This document shows, piece after piece, positions 21,321-32,661 of a stretch of DNA of 64,000 nucleotides (positions are counted from its first letter, which is position 1; each line of letters begins with the position of its first letter). The DNA is taken from the NCBI GenBank assembly GCA_963576475.1, contig OY754984.1, positions 18,000,215 to 18,064,214 of the forward strand, in the 5' to 3' direction. This DNA comes from Molanna angustata. Lineage: Eukaryota; Arthropoda; Insecta; Trichoptera; Molannidae. The notes under the pieces were generated by a model. That model worked only from the letters and a program-made list of their open reading frames with translations, made no database searches and had not been told where the DNA came from. The position numbers and the translations under genes are program-made.

Positions 21321-21676
21321 AGTAGTTGTAATCATATTAATACTACAGTAACTAAATTTCAGTGACTTCTAAACATTTGGTTACTTCTAAGCAAATGTTA
21401 TATGCACAAACTGTTCAGTTACGTATAAACTAGCTCACCTTAGCATAGGCTGTGCCTTATGAGGGGGTTAGGAACAAAATAACCAAACAATAAAGATAAA
21501 AAAACAAAACAAAATAGGATTAAGTAACTGAAAACAAAAGTTTGGTTAAAATATCGGTAACCAAACAGTTTAGTCATCATATTGTTTTCAGAGTAAACGG
21601 TTTATTTATTTCCAAAGAATGTGCGGAAAATAATTTATAAATAGGTAGACATAAATATATTTTTAAAAATACTTAC

Positions 21677-21723
21677 AGCTCTAGCATAAGCCTTTCCGAC
21701 ACCGTCTGTTGATCCCGTTACCA
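21677..21723 (-). CDS. HSD17B12: KAR/HSD17B12-like reductase, exon 2 (47-bp cofactor-binding exon)
   Basis: This micro-exon lies between the acceptor 'gttacag' and the donor GTAAGT. With the T from exon 1 it reads LVTGSTDGVGKAYARA. It therefore contains the whole SDR glycine motif TGxxxGxG (TGSTDGVG), which binds the NADP(H) pyrophosphate. The join to exon 1 (QWA|LVTG) is phase 1 and to exon 3 (ARA|LAKKG) phase 0. It stands alone between introns of ~31.2 kb and ~15.1 kb, so its inclusion depends on recognising 47 bp among tens of kilobases of transposons. Confidence 0.92.
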
Positions 21724-21784
21724 CTGTAACAAAATGATAAAACAATTAACCACGTTGAAGATTTGAAAATAAACAACATTGATG

Positions 21785-22402
21785 ACCTTTTTACTCCTCA
21801 CTTACCCGAGGGGAGTGAAATGAAATTAAATGAATTTATTTATTTCCATTATTTACACATAATAATATATAGTGGGGAGTTATAATTTCGTTTTTTTAAG
21901 GGTTATATTTTTCATTACAGATTATCAACAAGTATCATTGTATTCTGAAAGTTTCATCACAATATTTATATCTGTGTGTGTGCTGTGTACTATGTGCTGT
22001 GTGTTATGTACGACGTATTTATTCTACTTTGTCGATTAAAGACTAAAAGTACTCATTCGATTATTTTCAAATTTTGCATTTTTGTAAATGTTATACTCGC
22101 TTAGACCCTATTAAATTTGAAGGATATCTTAAAATTGCTTCTCAATTTTTTAACTGTCAAACATTTCAAAATGACCCCAAGCTCGGGAAACTTAAAATTT
22201 TATATTTTTAATTTTAAATTGCTAAAAAATCACTTTCATAAAGTGGAATTGACGAATTATCAAGTTTTCATGATAAAATTTTTAAATTAAAAATAATTTT
22301 ACAAACTCATTTCATGAAAATGCCAAAACATTACAAAATTTGAATACTTTGTCGAGTGACTTGGTAGAAAAGAGTATTGCGTTGGCCATAACCCAGTCGT
22401 TT
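21785..22402 (+). repeat. Repeat family C, copy 5
   Basis: It begins 'TTACTCCTCACTTACCCGAG', includes 'GTGGGGAGTTATAATTTCG' and 'TACGACGTATTTATTCTAC', and ends 'GCGTTGGCCATAACCCAGTCG'-like. An ~60-bp AT-rich insertion lies near its start. Confidence 0.65.
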
Positions 22403-22444
22403 TCAACATGTTAGCATTGTCATTATTGAAAAATTATTGACATT

Positions 22445-22860
22445 TTAGAGACTATTCATAATAATAATAATAATAATAAAATACTTTTATTGGTTTATAC
22501 AACGTGGTGGACTTATTGCCCGTAGGCAATCTCTACCAGTCAACCACCATGGTAAATACAGTCAGTAACAGGGATAGAAGAATACAAATAGAAAAATAGG
22601 AAAAAAATTAAATAAATCATAAATTAAAAATACAAAATAAATATAAAAAACAAAAAATAATATAAGTATGTATAAATAAGAACAAAAATAAGAATAAAAA
22701 AAAATACATCAGAAAGATACACTATGTTTATTGGATGGAGGATATGAGAGGAGAAAGGAAGAGGGATAAAAGGAAAAAGACGTGAATTTGTGTTTATGTG
22801 AATAGAAAGTATGACTTCAGACGCTTTTTGAATGCTATCAAATTAGTGGCATCATAATAT
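22445..22860 (-). mobile_element. Jockey-like LINE 3' end, copy 1
   Basis: The minus-strand end of an ORF ('ATNLIAFKKRLKSYFL') near 22800-22855 is followed by an AT-rich 3' UTR with 'GGTTGACTGGTAGAGATTGC' and 'AAGTCCACCACGTTG', ending in a (TTA)n run at 22463-22485. The copy at 58215-58840 is the same element. Confidence 0.7.
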
Positions 22861-23097
22861 GCTGTTTACTTGAGTAACATGAATTGTATACGAGAACACA
22901 TTGCATTTTGTTATAAAATATGTATACGTTATACTATATATATACTGAGATACATCGCTTATTTAAAATGTTGTTATTTACTGTATATGACATTGAATTT
23001 TTTTGTGGAAAATATGAACTTAACCATGAGAAGGCTTTCCAAGGAGGAAATTATTACAGCTTTGTATTACAGCTTCAAATATCTTTAAAATAAATAT

Positions 23098-23375
23098 TTT
23101 TATTAGCACAATGTGTGAGTGTGGTCAGGCGGAAGAGACGTTGGACCACTTGTTTTTCAATTGCTATAACCGATTCAGCTAATAGCAATGTTCTATATTC
23201 TAATTTAATTGCCATAACCGATTTAGCTAAAAGCAATGTTCTATATTCCAATTTAATTGCCATAACCGATTTAGCTAAAATCAATGTTCTAAATTCTAAT
23301 ATGATTGCCATAGCCGATTTAGCTAATAGTAATGTTCTATGTATATTCATATTTAATTCCCATAACCCATTTACC
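23098..23375 (+). mobile_element. LINE coding scrap expanded into 48-bp tandem repeats
   Basis: The start encodes 'CECGQAEETLDHLFFNCYN', the Cys/His motif found at the C-terminus of R1/LOA/I-type LINE ORF2 (C-x-C ... H ... C). From about 23161 the sequence repeats every 48 bp four times with diminishing identity. The key positions 'accgatt' are at 23169, 23217 and 23265, then 'agccgatt' near 23313. 48 is divisible by 3, so the frame stays open, but no conserved protein is implied. Confidence 0.6.
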
Positions 23376-23409
23376 TAATCTAATTTAATAAACACAATTA
23401 ATACATAGA

Positions 23410-23530
23410 ATTCCCAATGAGGAGATCCGCAGAAACTGCAATGTGGAGGATATTGTACATAAAGTGGGGCAGGCAAAGAAGACGATACTGGAGAGATCAC
23501 ATCCTCGTCTCAGGATATGTAGAAACAGAT
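23410..23530 (+). mobile_element. RTE-clade LINE scrap
   Basis: 'NEEIRRNCNVEDIV' in one frame and 'GRQRRRYWRDHI' in the next correspond to adjacent parts of the RTE C-terminus seen at 18112-18518. A frameshift lies between them. Confidence 0.6.
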
Positions 23531-23738
23531 CATAGATCTACCAAAAGAGGAAGTAGAAATAATACATCTCCAATTGACATGTCTCATCTTTTATCAATCT
23601 AAAAGTTTGATCAATCAAGAGCAAAATATTGAGAAAAAGAAAGGCATAGGTGCACTAAATTGAAAACCCAACAAGTAAGAAACAAATAAATATATATTAA
23701 TAACTCGAATGATACTCTTCTGGGCTATTTCCATGGGA

Positions 23739-24078
23739 CTAAGTGCGGTTTTCAATCTTATATTCAAGTGCAACAATTGTCTCTTCCAGTTCATCATTTT
23801 TTTGTTGTAATTTCTCATACCTTCTGCATTTTCTTTCGAGTTCCTGCATTGATTCTCGGATTTCTTCGTTTTGCTTGGATAATAAATTTACTGACTGTAA
23901 GATTTTATTATTTTGCTCCAACAACTGTCCATTTCTCTCCTGTTGTTGGTCAAACTTGCGCCAGACTTCTTGGCAAAAACTGGCGAAGTCTGGAGGAAGA
24001 ATAGGTACTTAGATATTTTTCGGTATGCGTCATAGGTGTTTGGGATCTTGTCTCAGGTTTATTATTCTTAGTCGACAT
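23739..24078 (-). pseudogene. Retroelement ORF1-like coiled-coil remnant
   Basis: The minus strand starts at an ATG at 24076-24078 (MSTKNNKPETRSQ...). After a frame change near 23995 it continues 'DFASFCQEVWRKFDQQQERN' and then a 61-residue coiled coil with heptad-like Leu/Gln spacing (LLSKQNEEIRESMQELERKC and onward). ORF1 proteins of Jockey/CR1/RTE-type LINEs often have such a coiled coil near the N-terminus. No RNA-binding motif is left. It could equally be a gag-like remnant. Confidence 0.5.
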
Positions 24079-24639
24079 ACGCGGATCTTCTTTTTGGCAT
24101 TCCTGACACTTCCTATATACATATAACTATACGTATAAAACAAAAATGTATATGTGTGATGTTTGATTGTTTTTTATCTTTATAAATAAATAAATAAAAA
24201 TAATTAGCTATGTGAAAAAATTTAATTATGATATATGAACCGAATAGAATATGTCCAAGTACACAGTACCTTGTGGAACACCATGGTAATTTAGGCATTA
24301 TACGTTTTTAATTTAACATTTTGGAACTAAAAATCGTTGTTTAGTCAAGATCATATATCTGATGTTATTTAAGATATAAGCTTTTGATTAATCTATGAAC
24401 ACAACGACGGTATTGTTGGATAAAACCTATACACTGGTTTTACAAGAATTTCAAAGACAAATAAGCAGTCGAGTCTTTTGATCTTTGTGAGAGTATTAGT
24501 CGACTTATTAACTAGATTCTCAGATTACTTATGCGTTGCATGAGACATCTGTCTGTGAGAAAGTTGTATCAATTTACAATGAGTCATCGACCCGCACTTG
24601 ATTCAACAAATCAATGCAGTTCAATGTCTTTGCCAATTA

Positions 24640-25140
24640 AATTAAAGGCTGAAACATGATTTTAGCACGCCACCCCAAGCTAAGATATCTCACGCGTGTT
24701 GACTTAGAGAAGAACAGGACTAACGGTCTCGCTCGGCAGTGACTCGTCAACTGTGGCGAATGTTGTTGTGAGGGCGGGCACACCGCCGGCGCAGACGTCG
24801 GGTCAGACCATTAGTGGTGACAACAAGATGTCATATCTGACAAGTGATAAACGCGTCGGATGCCCCCGGTGTTAGCCCGCGGAACCTTCGGACGCCAACA
24901 CAAGTACCGAGGGGTTCGGGGACAAGCCCCTTCGACTCGAATCGGGGGGTACTTAGGGACCGATTTCGAGACGAATCGGAGGCCCCAACGTTTGAGGTTG
25001 GACTCTCGGAGGTAATGGTTGAACTCGCTGGATAGTGGATATTGTGTTGTCTGACGTTGCGGCTGCATCGGGGATGAACAGGACCAAAGAGTCCTATAAC
25101 GTCCTCCGGCGTGGAAGTAGTTCGCGAACTCCATCTGTAC
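24640..25140. other. GC-rich island, probable LINE 5' region or ORF1 start
   Basis: Roughly 500 bp of clearly higher G+C and CpG content than its surroundings. A plus-strand frame at 24844-25035 reads SPRNLRTPTQVPRGSG and APTFEVGLSEV; a longer minus-strand frame covers the same area. The composition and Pro/Arg/Ser-rich text resemble the 5' UTR/ORF1 of R1/TRAS-type LINEs, but no diagnostic motif is visible. A retained CpG island promoter is another possibility. Confidence 0.35.
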
Positions 25141-26194
25141 TAATGGACCGCTTTTTCTTCAGTTTGGTGTCAATTGTTTTGAGGACGAAGATTTTACTTC
25201 GAAAGTAAAGTTTAAACAAAGTTAATTATAATTATCGATGAAGTTTTTATTTGGTAGAATTCCATTTTATTATAGATATAACCTAAAGTTAATTATATTA
25301 AATGAAACGATCGTGTATTTTAAATTTTATTAATTAAAAAGACCCTTGTAAAGCAAAATCGTTGTAATAGGAAGAAGTTAGTACCTACCTATAAATAAAA
25401 AAATATATATTTTTTACTTTTATATTTTATCAAATTAACTACTTTGACTTGCCGTTTCTGAAGAGTGAATATCATGAATGAATAATGTGTTAAAATCCGT
25501 ATAAAATTTGAATTACAAAATTATATTTCACACTTACCTAATTTACGGTCACAGTCAAACTCCAGTAAAAAAGATTTTAAAAAAACTTGAATAACATACA
25601 TTTTATGTGATCAGTGGCAACGCATTTAAATAATTATGACATAGTGAAAATAAATATTGTTTTTATTAAATTATGATACATAAGAAATAATATAGATTCA
25701 TTTATATCAGTACCTACCTACAATACGCAAACGCGATTCCCATTCATAATTTATTTTTCTTAGACATACCTATACATATGAGTATGATTTTTTTTTACTT
25801 TGTATGAAATAAAAATTGTACAAATATACCAAAACATCATATACCTATTAGAAACAGTTGATTTATCATACGTTGTCATTGGGAATACACAAATTCTTAA
25901 TGTTTCAGTGCTCTATTTGGTCAGGAATTAGCTAAAAATAGATTGCAAAATTCCGGTACAGATAGACATGTGAAGTTAATTAAAAGAATATAAAAAAGGC
26001 AATCATTCTTAAAAGAATTGTCGTTAAATTTTTTTCTTTTTACTCAAACCGCCAATTTAGTCCCGCATGAATAGTGTGTTCTAACAGCGAGGTTACTCAT
26101 GAAGTTTATTTAGATAAGCTTTTAATAATTTCACCCATAGATGGCTGTAGTAAAAATTCCTTATTTTCAAGCGAAAAGAATTTCAGTATTACAA
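25141..26194. other. Intron 1 sequence without recognised features
   Basis: AT-rich, with many 'tacctac' motifs. No gene, RNA or repeat was recognised. Confidence 0.4.
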
Positions 26195-26462
26195 TATATA
26201 GAACTTTCAAAATTGAATTGATAGGGATCTCATTAAAAGGCATAATTGGTGAACGTTGCGCAAGCGCATAAAGTGATCACGTAAACCAGCCGATGACAGG
26301 TCGTAAGCCCTGTAGGTGCCTTGATTTCCCGGTTCTCCTACAATAAATATTCCAACTTCGTCTCTATTGAGATAATTAAAAATCTGTTAAAAAATATCTT
26401 TGACTCCCAACAGGGAAAAAAATCCAATGTTTGCGCATATGCAATAATAAAAATATTCGATA
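26195..26462 (-). repeat. Foldback family B, copy 5
   Basis: This is the reverse orientation of the family unit: core with GGTGAACGTTGCGCAAGCGC and GTGATCAC, then 'CGTCTCTATTGAGATAATT', then the 5' domain ('CCAATGTTTGCGCATATGCA') ending 'ATATTCGA'. It carries one arm only. Confidence 0.7.
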
Positions 26463-26608
26463 AGCTTTAGACTTTAGAAATATTTTAGATTAAAAAAAAA
26501 AATATTTCATTGTGATTATTTATATGTACAAAAATTAACGACAATTTCATACAAAACTTTGAACTAAACGAATTTATATGATAGAATGTAGATTTAAGAT
26601 TAAATAAT

Positions 26609-27068
26609 ACAACTGTCGATTCGTTCAAGAGAATTTAATTCTCTTAATGAATCGACAATATTAAACCAAGACGAGTGAATGAAGGAACATTTTGTATGAT
26701 ATAGTGGACTTTTTGGATACCAAAAACACCAACTTAAATGCTTCATAGCATATATGTTCTATATATAATATATATGGATGAATTCAGAATTTTGAATCAT
26801 TGAGGGGTTATTAACTATTGAATTTTTACTTAATTTTTGAAACCTATACTTAATCTCATACATACCATCATGCTGTGTTCATATTCTGGGTAGGAAAAAA
26901 TACTGACCTCCATACTATCCTATCCTGACATACATACCTACATGTTTATATAGAAATCAAAATATCATAAAATGTTTTTAAATTTGTGTTTATAGTTTGG
27001 TACGTATTCTTCAATTATACATACTATCGACATCGACAGTTGGACCTCATGTGTTGCATGCAACTAGT
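26609..27068 (+). mobile_element. Family E (Helentron-like) copy 1, internally deleted
   Basis: It starts with AACTGTCGATTCG and an adjacent hairpin (CAAGAGAATTTAATTCTCTT-like). It ends with 'ATCGACAGTTGG', the palindrome GTTGCATGCAAC and CTAG|T at 27061-27068. The ends match the ~965-990-bp copies at 50.5 and 55.7 kb; about 500 bp of the middle is missing. Confidence 0.65.
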
Positions 27069-28030
27069 AATATATATACTAATTTTTAAGAATAAGATAA
27101 GATAATAGCATACGAAGATTGTGTCATACTATGCAGTTTTATGGTGTTAGTATGTACATACTTATTAGAACAACCTATCGAATAAATGTTTTTTAAAAAT
27201 AAATAAAAAAGTCTTGTTTAATGATATATATAATCGATTTTTTTATGTCGATAATATTTTCCTTTTGACTCGAAACGTCAAAATAGACCCGCTATAGTTG
27301 TTGTTTGTTCGAACCTGCGCAGTTCTGTGGTGTAAGTATGTATGAAGTACCTACTTACTAACATTATTATACCGTTCAAAACTGGTTCTTGAGATGTAAC
27401 GGTTTTATTTGTGACCCAGAACCGGAGCGGTCAAGTTCGATTCCATACGAGGCTTTTAATTCGTAATTTACGAAGGCATTCTTATATGTAGCTTCAAACA
27501 AACATTGCGAATTGATACATGAATAATTTTGAATTGGCCTTAAGCCGGAACGAAGAAATTTTCTAGCATTCAAATGAAATAAATAAACAAAATTCCTTCA
27601 GCTAATCATTAAGGGGAAGATTTCGTAGCCAGGAAGGCGAACTCTCCGGCGTTGAAACATTCGTGAGTGGATCGGTTAAAGTTATATGGAGGAGCTTTAT
27701 TTGCACTGCCCAGGATCGAGAGTCTTTCCTCTCAAGTCTGAGACATCTGACACGGCAGATGAAGAAGATACAAATCTAAATTGTACAAATAAGAGATTTT
27801 CCAGTATGAAATAAATAAAAAAAATATAACACAAATTAATTATGAAAATAAGTTTTTTTAGGTAGATAATAAAAAAATATTTATTAAAAAAAATGATCCT
27901 GCAAATGAAGCCGACAATAGGACCCAAACAAATAATTACTGAAGGTAGCATTAAAAACAATAAATAGACAGTATCATATTAATTAATAATTAATAAATGG
28001 TAAGTTTTTCGTATTTGAAAAATATGTATG
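27069..28030. other. Intron 1 sequence without recognised genes
   Basis: The minus frame at 27376-27573 is slightly less AT-rich than its surroundings but has no recognised domain. No repeat family member was recognised. Confidence 0.35.
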
Positions 28031-28308
28031 CTGTGAGGCACCGGCTAAAAATAGTGCTTCCACTCTTTTCTATTATTGTTATCGAGAGTCCCATAAGAGG
28101 TACTCGAAAATACAACAGGCAACAATAACATCTCACATAGTTTAGCAATGAGGCTCACCACCAATTCTGAATGTAGTGCCCATTTAGGTGAGGCAAGCCT
28201 TGTGTTTAGCCATACACGTGCTATGCTCCCTTTTTATACTGTAATGCACACCTGTCGCTGGTTACCCCACATTGTGGGATATGCCGTAATGGTATGAATG
28301 AATGAATG
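28031..28308 (-). repeat. Repeat family D, copy 2
   Basis: It runs from 'TGTGAGGCACCGGCTAAAAA' to 'GCCGTAATGGTATGAATG' and ends in a (GAAT)n tail. The full length is present with scattered changes. Confidence 0.7.
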
Positions 28309-28734
28309 AAAAGATTTTTTTTTAAAATAGACAGATGTTTAAATTAAATAATTCGTAAAGGTAGTAATATTTTTTTATGTTTTAATTTTATCCGTAAAGG
28401 TAGCCCAATTTTCTTTGTTTTTTTTAATTACTAAAATAAGACGTGAAGAATTTATTGTGAAGAGTGTATTTTCAAGTTCCGGCTCATTTTGCAGGTCAAT
28501 GTTATTATTTGTGCATAGCGAAGCCGACAGCCGCGTACCATCGAAATCGAAACTTGTCGTGCAACTTGTACACTTTCTCTCTCTTGGCATACTTTCCACA
28601 CTTGACTATGATACCCATCGAGTGCGAAACGACTACAATTTTAGTGAAGGAACAAAGACCCCACATCAAACGTTAAATTCAAATCAATTTTTTATGTGGT
28701 GTAAATATATCTCGTAAAGTACATAAAAACTTAT
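28309..28734. other. Unassigned sequence with small opposed frames
   Basis: The minus frame at 28375-28599 (PRERKCTSC... and ...NKENWATFTDKIKT) has a normal amino-acid mix but no domain I recognise. It could be the N-terminus of a decayed transposase. Low confidence. Confidence 0.3.
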
Positions 28735-28963
28735 CGCCTTAGAGAGGAGAACCGAGTCCCAAATATTATCAACACACGACAAGATGCGAGGCGAAATGTG
28801 GGAAGACCCAAATTAAAGTGGATGGATATTGTAGAAAGGGACCTGGAAGCAATCAGTGTAATTAATTGGAAGGTGCGGGCGACAGACTAGGTGGAATGGA
28901 GAAACGTTCTTGAGGAAGCCAAGGCTCGTGATATGCTGTAGCTCTATTGGTGATGATGATAAT
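28735..28963 (+). mobile_element. RTE-clade LINE 3' fragment
   Basis: 'RRNVGRPKLKWMDIVERDLE' is followed by 'WRNVLEEAKARDML' and a (GATGAT)n tail near 28950. This is the standard RTE-type ORF2 end, interrupted by stops. Confidence 0.7.
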
Positions 28964-29114
28964 GCAATAAGACCTCCAAGACTTTTTCTGACTCCATAAT
29001 TAACCATCTTTCTTGTGGAGACTGATAGCAGTTTCTTGCAGAACTCTGAAAGAAAGTGATAAGAGTCCGGAGTACTCAAAAACTTTGCTGAAATTGCATT
29101 TAAAAATACCAAAG

Positions 29115-29200
29115 AGGGCTTAGAACGAGATGGCGACTAATGCTGGATGAGGCCTAGGCCCACAACGGGCTGTAGACCCATTGTTAATTGATTGAAAAAA
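29115..29200 (+). mobile_element. RTE-clade LINE 3' scrap
   Basis: 'RARWRLMLDEA' followed by 'AHNGL' is the terminal signature of the same clade. Only ~85 bp is recognisable. Confidence 0.5.
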
Positions 29201-30469
29201 AGGCTTAATTACTCTTAGATTTCTCTTTATGACAACAATGTTAACAACACCAATAGGTAGGTATTTCATAGTTTTTGGTAATCCGTCCTGAGAAAAGACC
29301 GATTTTTAACCGTATTCTTCTTCTTCCTTTGTGTAGATCTTGAGATCTGTCCATGCCGCTGAATTGGTAGTCTCCTGTGATTTGATCTTTAAAATTTCAC
29401 GCCATGGTTTCATTCCAGAATCGTCTTCATTGTTTACTCAATTAGACGATGTCTTCCGTAATAAACATTTTTCTTATTTAATTATTTCTTTTTTCCAAAA
29501 CCGATAGTATATAATGGGTCATTCGTAAGTTTAAATGAAATTGTTCAAAATGTCCCAAAACATAAATATTTTACCAGTGTTTAAAGACCTTTTTCACCAT
29601 ATTTGAATAAAGTTTGGATTAAGTTGGATCTAGAGGTGATAAAACAGCCAGTTTATGTCAAGAAACCGGTAAATTACAAAGAAGTGTACATCGTCATGGT
29701 ATGCAAGATGCCTATGCCAGGATGGTAGCAAACACTGACATAGCACAAAAAGTAGAAGATGGTACATATGCAAAAACTAATACATTATGTTCTTCATTTC
29801 CTAGACTTTGTATTACTGTAGCTCTACAAATCTATGGAAATAGCTGTCATATTTTCATTCTGACCATTAAGCACCTTCACCTATTCGCACAAACAAAAGA
29901 CTTTATAAATTATTATTTTTTACTGGCAACCCACATTCGTGAAACAAAATTTATGCACAACATAATGACTGATTTACAACTATCTACTGCTCTAGAGAAC
30001 AGATAAATATCTTTGTTGAGATTTCGAGAATCGGTGACTAGTAAAGTTTATAGCATTTAAGTATTATTTTTGTGGTCGAAATTCGCACAACCTAGGTTTG
30101 TTACTTTCCACAAAGTACCGGATTGGGTGAGTCTACAAAAGACAAAATAGTGATTTCCATATTATATGAATACCTAAATTTAAACAACAATTCAGTCAAA
30201 CCGTTAAGTAGTAGGTATTGTAGCCATAGATGCATCACACTGTAATTCAGTGACAGGTCTTCAACGGAAAGTGATAGCGCTAGTTCTTGCATAGATCATA
30301 TCTTTCTCTAGCGGGAATAAGTGTTATAAAGTGAAAGTATTATCAGCTTCGTAGACATTGGTTAAGAAAACCAGTTATTTCAGTAGGTACGTACCTACTC
30401 TTAAAACGAGATCAACGATCGAAGATTAAATTTAATTCACTTACACATATTTTGTCAACAAGCATACAA
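29201..30469. other. Intron 1 sequence without recognised genes
   Basis: The plus frame at 29701-30006 and the minus frame at 30101-30292 have no recognised domain. The 29310-29460 segment has LINE-like composition but could not be assigned. Confidence 0.35.
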
Positions 30470-30570
30470 AGTGAACGCGTAAACCAGCCTCGTATGAGAG
30501 GTCGTAAGCCCTGTAGATACTTGGTTATCCAATTTCTTTTTTTAAATATGTATTCTTGCCTCAGCTCTCT
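30470..30570 (-). repeat. Foldback family B, fragment
   Basis: A diverged core piece with 'GTGAACGCGTAAACCAGCC' and 'GGTCGTAAGCCCTGTAG'. Confidence 0.55.
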
Positions 30571-31105
30571 TGAGATAAAAACGCATTATTTTTGTTTCTT
30601 TAAATGAAATCTAAAGTTTAAAACCAATGATAGTGTAGGTTTGTGTGTGCTTGACTCACGCTTCCTGGAAATATAAGATCACCTAAAAAAGTAATTTATG
30701 TGCGTGCATGTACCAGTATACATGAATCAATATCACGGTTTAAGAAATGTTCAAATTGTAGAATTATTAAATATATTTCAATAAGTTAATTTTTCATACT
30801 CAAATTTACATCAAAAAACTGTCAAAATGTGTAGAAACTTTTAGTGCGCAAATATATGTTTACTTAACAGTTAGGAGTACGTATTTATACGAAAAAATAA
30901 ATTTTGAATAATCACTTAGCATTTTAGTGAAAAACATGGCATTTTCTGTGCTTTTATCCAATTTAATTTTAAACCATTTCCCACCATCCAATGTTAATAT
31001 TTTTTCTATACATGGGGATTGTGGCCAACACTTAACAAATTTGAAACCATTTCCGCGTAGTCTTATTAGGCAGAAATATTATAAAATATTATACACTAAA
31101 AATCC

Positions 31106-31213
31106 AATATTCGGAACGGGTGGTGAACCTCATTGCTGAACTACGTGAGGTGGGACATCCGAAAATAATGATAATAGATAAGAGTAGAAACACTATTCTA
31201 AGCCGGTGTCTCC
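31106..31213 (+). repeat. Repeat family D, copy 3 (3' part only)
   Basis: 'GGTGGTGAACCTCATTGCTG' through 'CACTATTCTAAGCCGGTGTC'. A deletion removes the usual 'TTGTTGCCTGTTGTATTTTC' region. Confidence 0.6.
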
Positions 31214-31935
31214 AAGTAATGTGATTTGATAGTTGTGGAGACTGCAAATGTAAATATTTCTCAAATACACGAAACAAAACTCAATATCAACAACAGATGT
31301 CGGTACACAGATATGACGTTCGGGCACCGACCAACAGAAAAAATTAATAATGCAAATAGGTAGTCATGCTCAACCCTGAATGCCACACATGTTAAAAAAA
31401 AACGACCAACAGTGTTGCCAACTTTACCGCAAAATATTCGTAATTTGTTTTCGTGTCGTACCCAGAACAACACAAAACACCGCCATTATTACGATAGCGG
31501 TGAACAGAATCATAGACTAGATGCATAATGAAATTGTCTATGCATTTTCATAGATTTGAATTTGGATTCCGACTGCACATTGTGGTAATATCGTTGTTAC
31601 ATATGTTTGAAATTTGAATTTCTTATAGTCTCCACTACTTTGTCATCGTATTATAATATGATGATTCTATATTATAGTACAAATATAGAAACAGTACAAA
31701 AACTTATCATCAAAATATCATATTGAAAATACTAAGAGATTACCTTACCCATTTAATTTTTGAAGAATTAAAGTACTTACCTACCGAGTTTTTACGATAT
31801 TTTTAAGAAAATTGCAATATGTCAGATATTAAAAGAAGCTGAATGTCACTTGTTTATTACAGAAAAAGTACAACAAATATAAAATTATATCCATCCAAAT
31901 TTAAACACATCATTTGCGCAGCACTACTACACATT
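31214..31935. other. Intron 1 sequence without recognised features
   Basis: No repeat family member or gene was recognised between the family D scrap and the inverted repeat that surrounds the BEL element. Confidence 0.35.
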
Positions 31936-32021
31936 CATGGGGGCAAGTCTGGTGCAACCGTCGAAATCAAAACCCTCCAGTTTACCCATATCATGGATAT
32001 AATTATCATTTGGAGTTCTAT
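31936..32021 (-). repeat. Left arm of the inverted repeat that received the BEL element
   Basis: 31936-32021 is an inverted copy of 38424-38512 with about ten differences plus a 3-bp indel. With the BEL element and one GATAT removed, the arms would face each other across a loop of ~16 nt. Both arms can be read as 'RTP...NYIHDMG...EGFDF', but the changes are mostly amino-acid altering, so coding constraint is not supported. Confidence 0.7.
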
Positions 32022-32036
32022 GACTTCTAAAGATAT

Positions 32037-32448
32037 TGTTAGATATTGTTATATCTAATTTCGAATTTTTTCTTTTGTTTTTATTTTCTATGGTTTTTTC
32101 AGTTGTCAAATTTTTCTTGCAATTTTTGATTTTCCTCTCCAGTCATATTCCCAATTCCTTGTCTGGACTCATCTGCGGTCGGTCATCACATAACGGTCGG
32201 TAAATGTGCAACGATACGCTGCTTCGGTTGCATATTTCTTCGGTGATTCGGCACGTGTGATTTCGGAGACATTTCGTTCGAACATCGCAGTGAAATCAGT
32301 GTTGTGTTGGTGACTATTTGCATCGGAACAGATTGGAAAACTTCAGGACAATATCGGTGAGTCTTCGGCTTCCTTTCATATACAGTCCACAATCCTTTCC
32401 GTGGTATATTAAACCTTTTTTATATGACACAAGGAAATATATCACACA
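32037..32448 (+). repeat. BEL 5' LTR
   Basis: 412 bp, TG...CA ends. A single difference from the 3' LTR was seen by eye, near offset 36 ('TTCTTTTG' here versus 'TTCATTTG'). The promoter lies here by family knowledge; no canonical TATA is obvious. Confidence 0.93.
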
Positions 32449-32452
32449 TTTT

Positions 32453-32470
32453 TGGTCCCTCGACCCGAAT
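32453..32470 (+). promoter_or_regulatory. Candidate primer-binding site
   Basis: TGGTCCCTCGACCCGAAT begins 4 nt after the LTR and has the TGG start expected for pairing with a tRNA 3' CCA. I could not assign the primer tRNA. Confidence 0.6.
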
Positions 32471-32661
32471 CCTGTCTTTTCCTATCATTTCCATCAAAGA
32501 TTGCAAGAATTGTACCTACTACATCGGGTAGCTGTCAAATTAATTGTTCGTAAATTATCGGATGCGAACACTTCACACGCGTTTCGTGAAGTTATATTTG
32601 TCAGATTAAGGTAAACAAACCATTTTAAGATTAAGTATTGTACAAGAACATACGAATAAAC

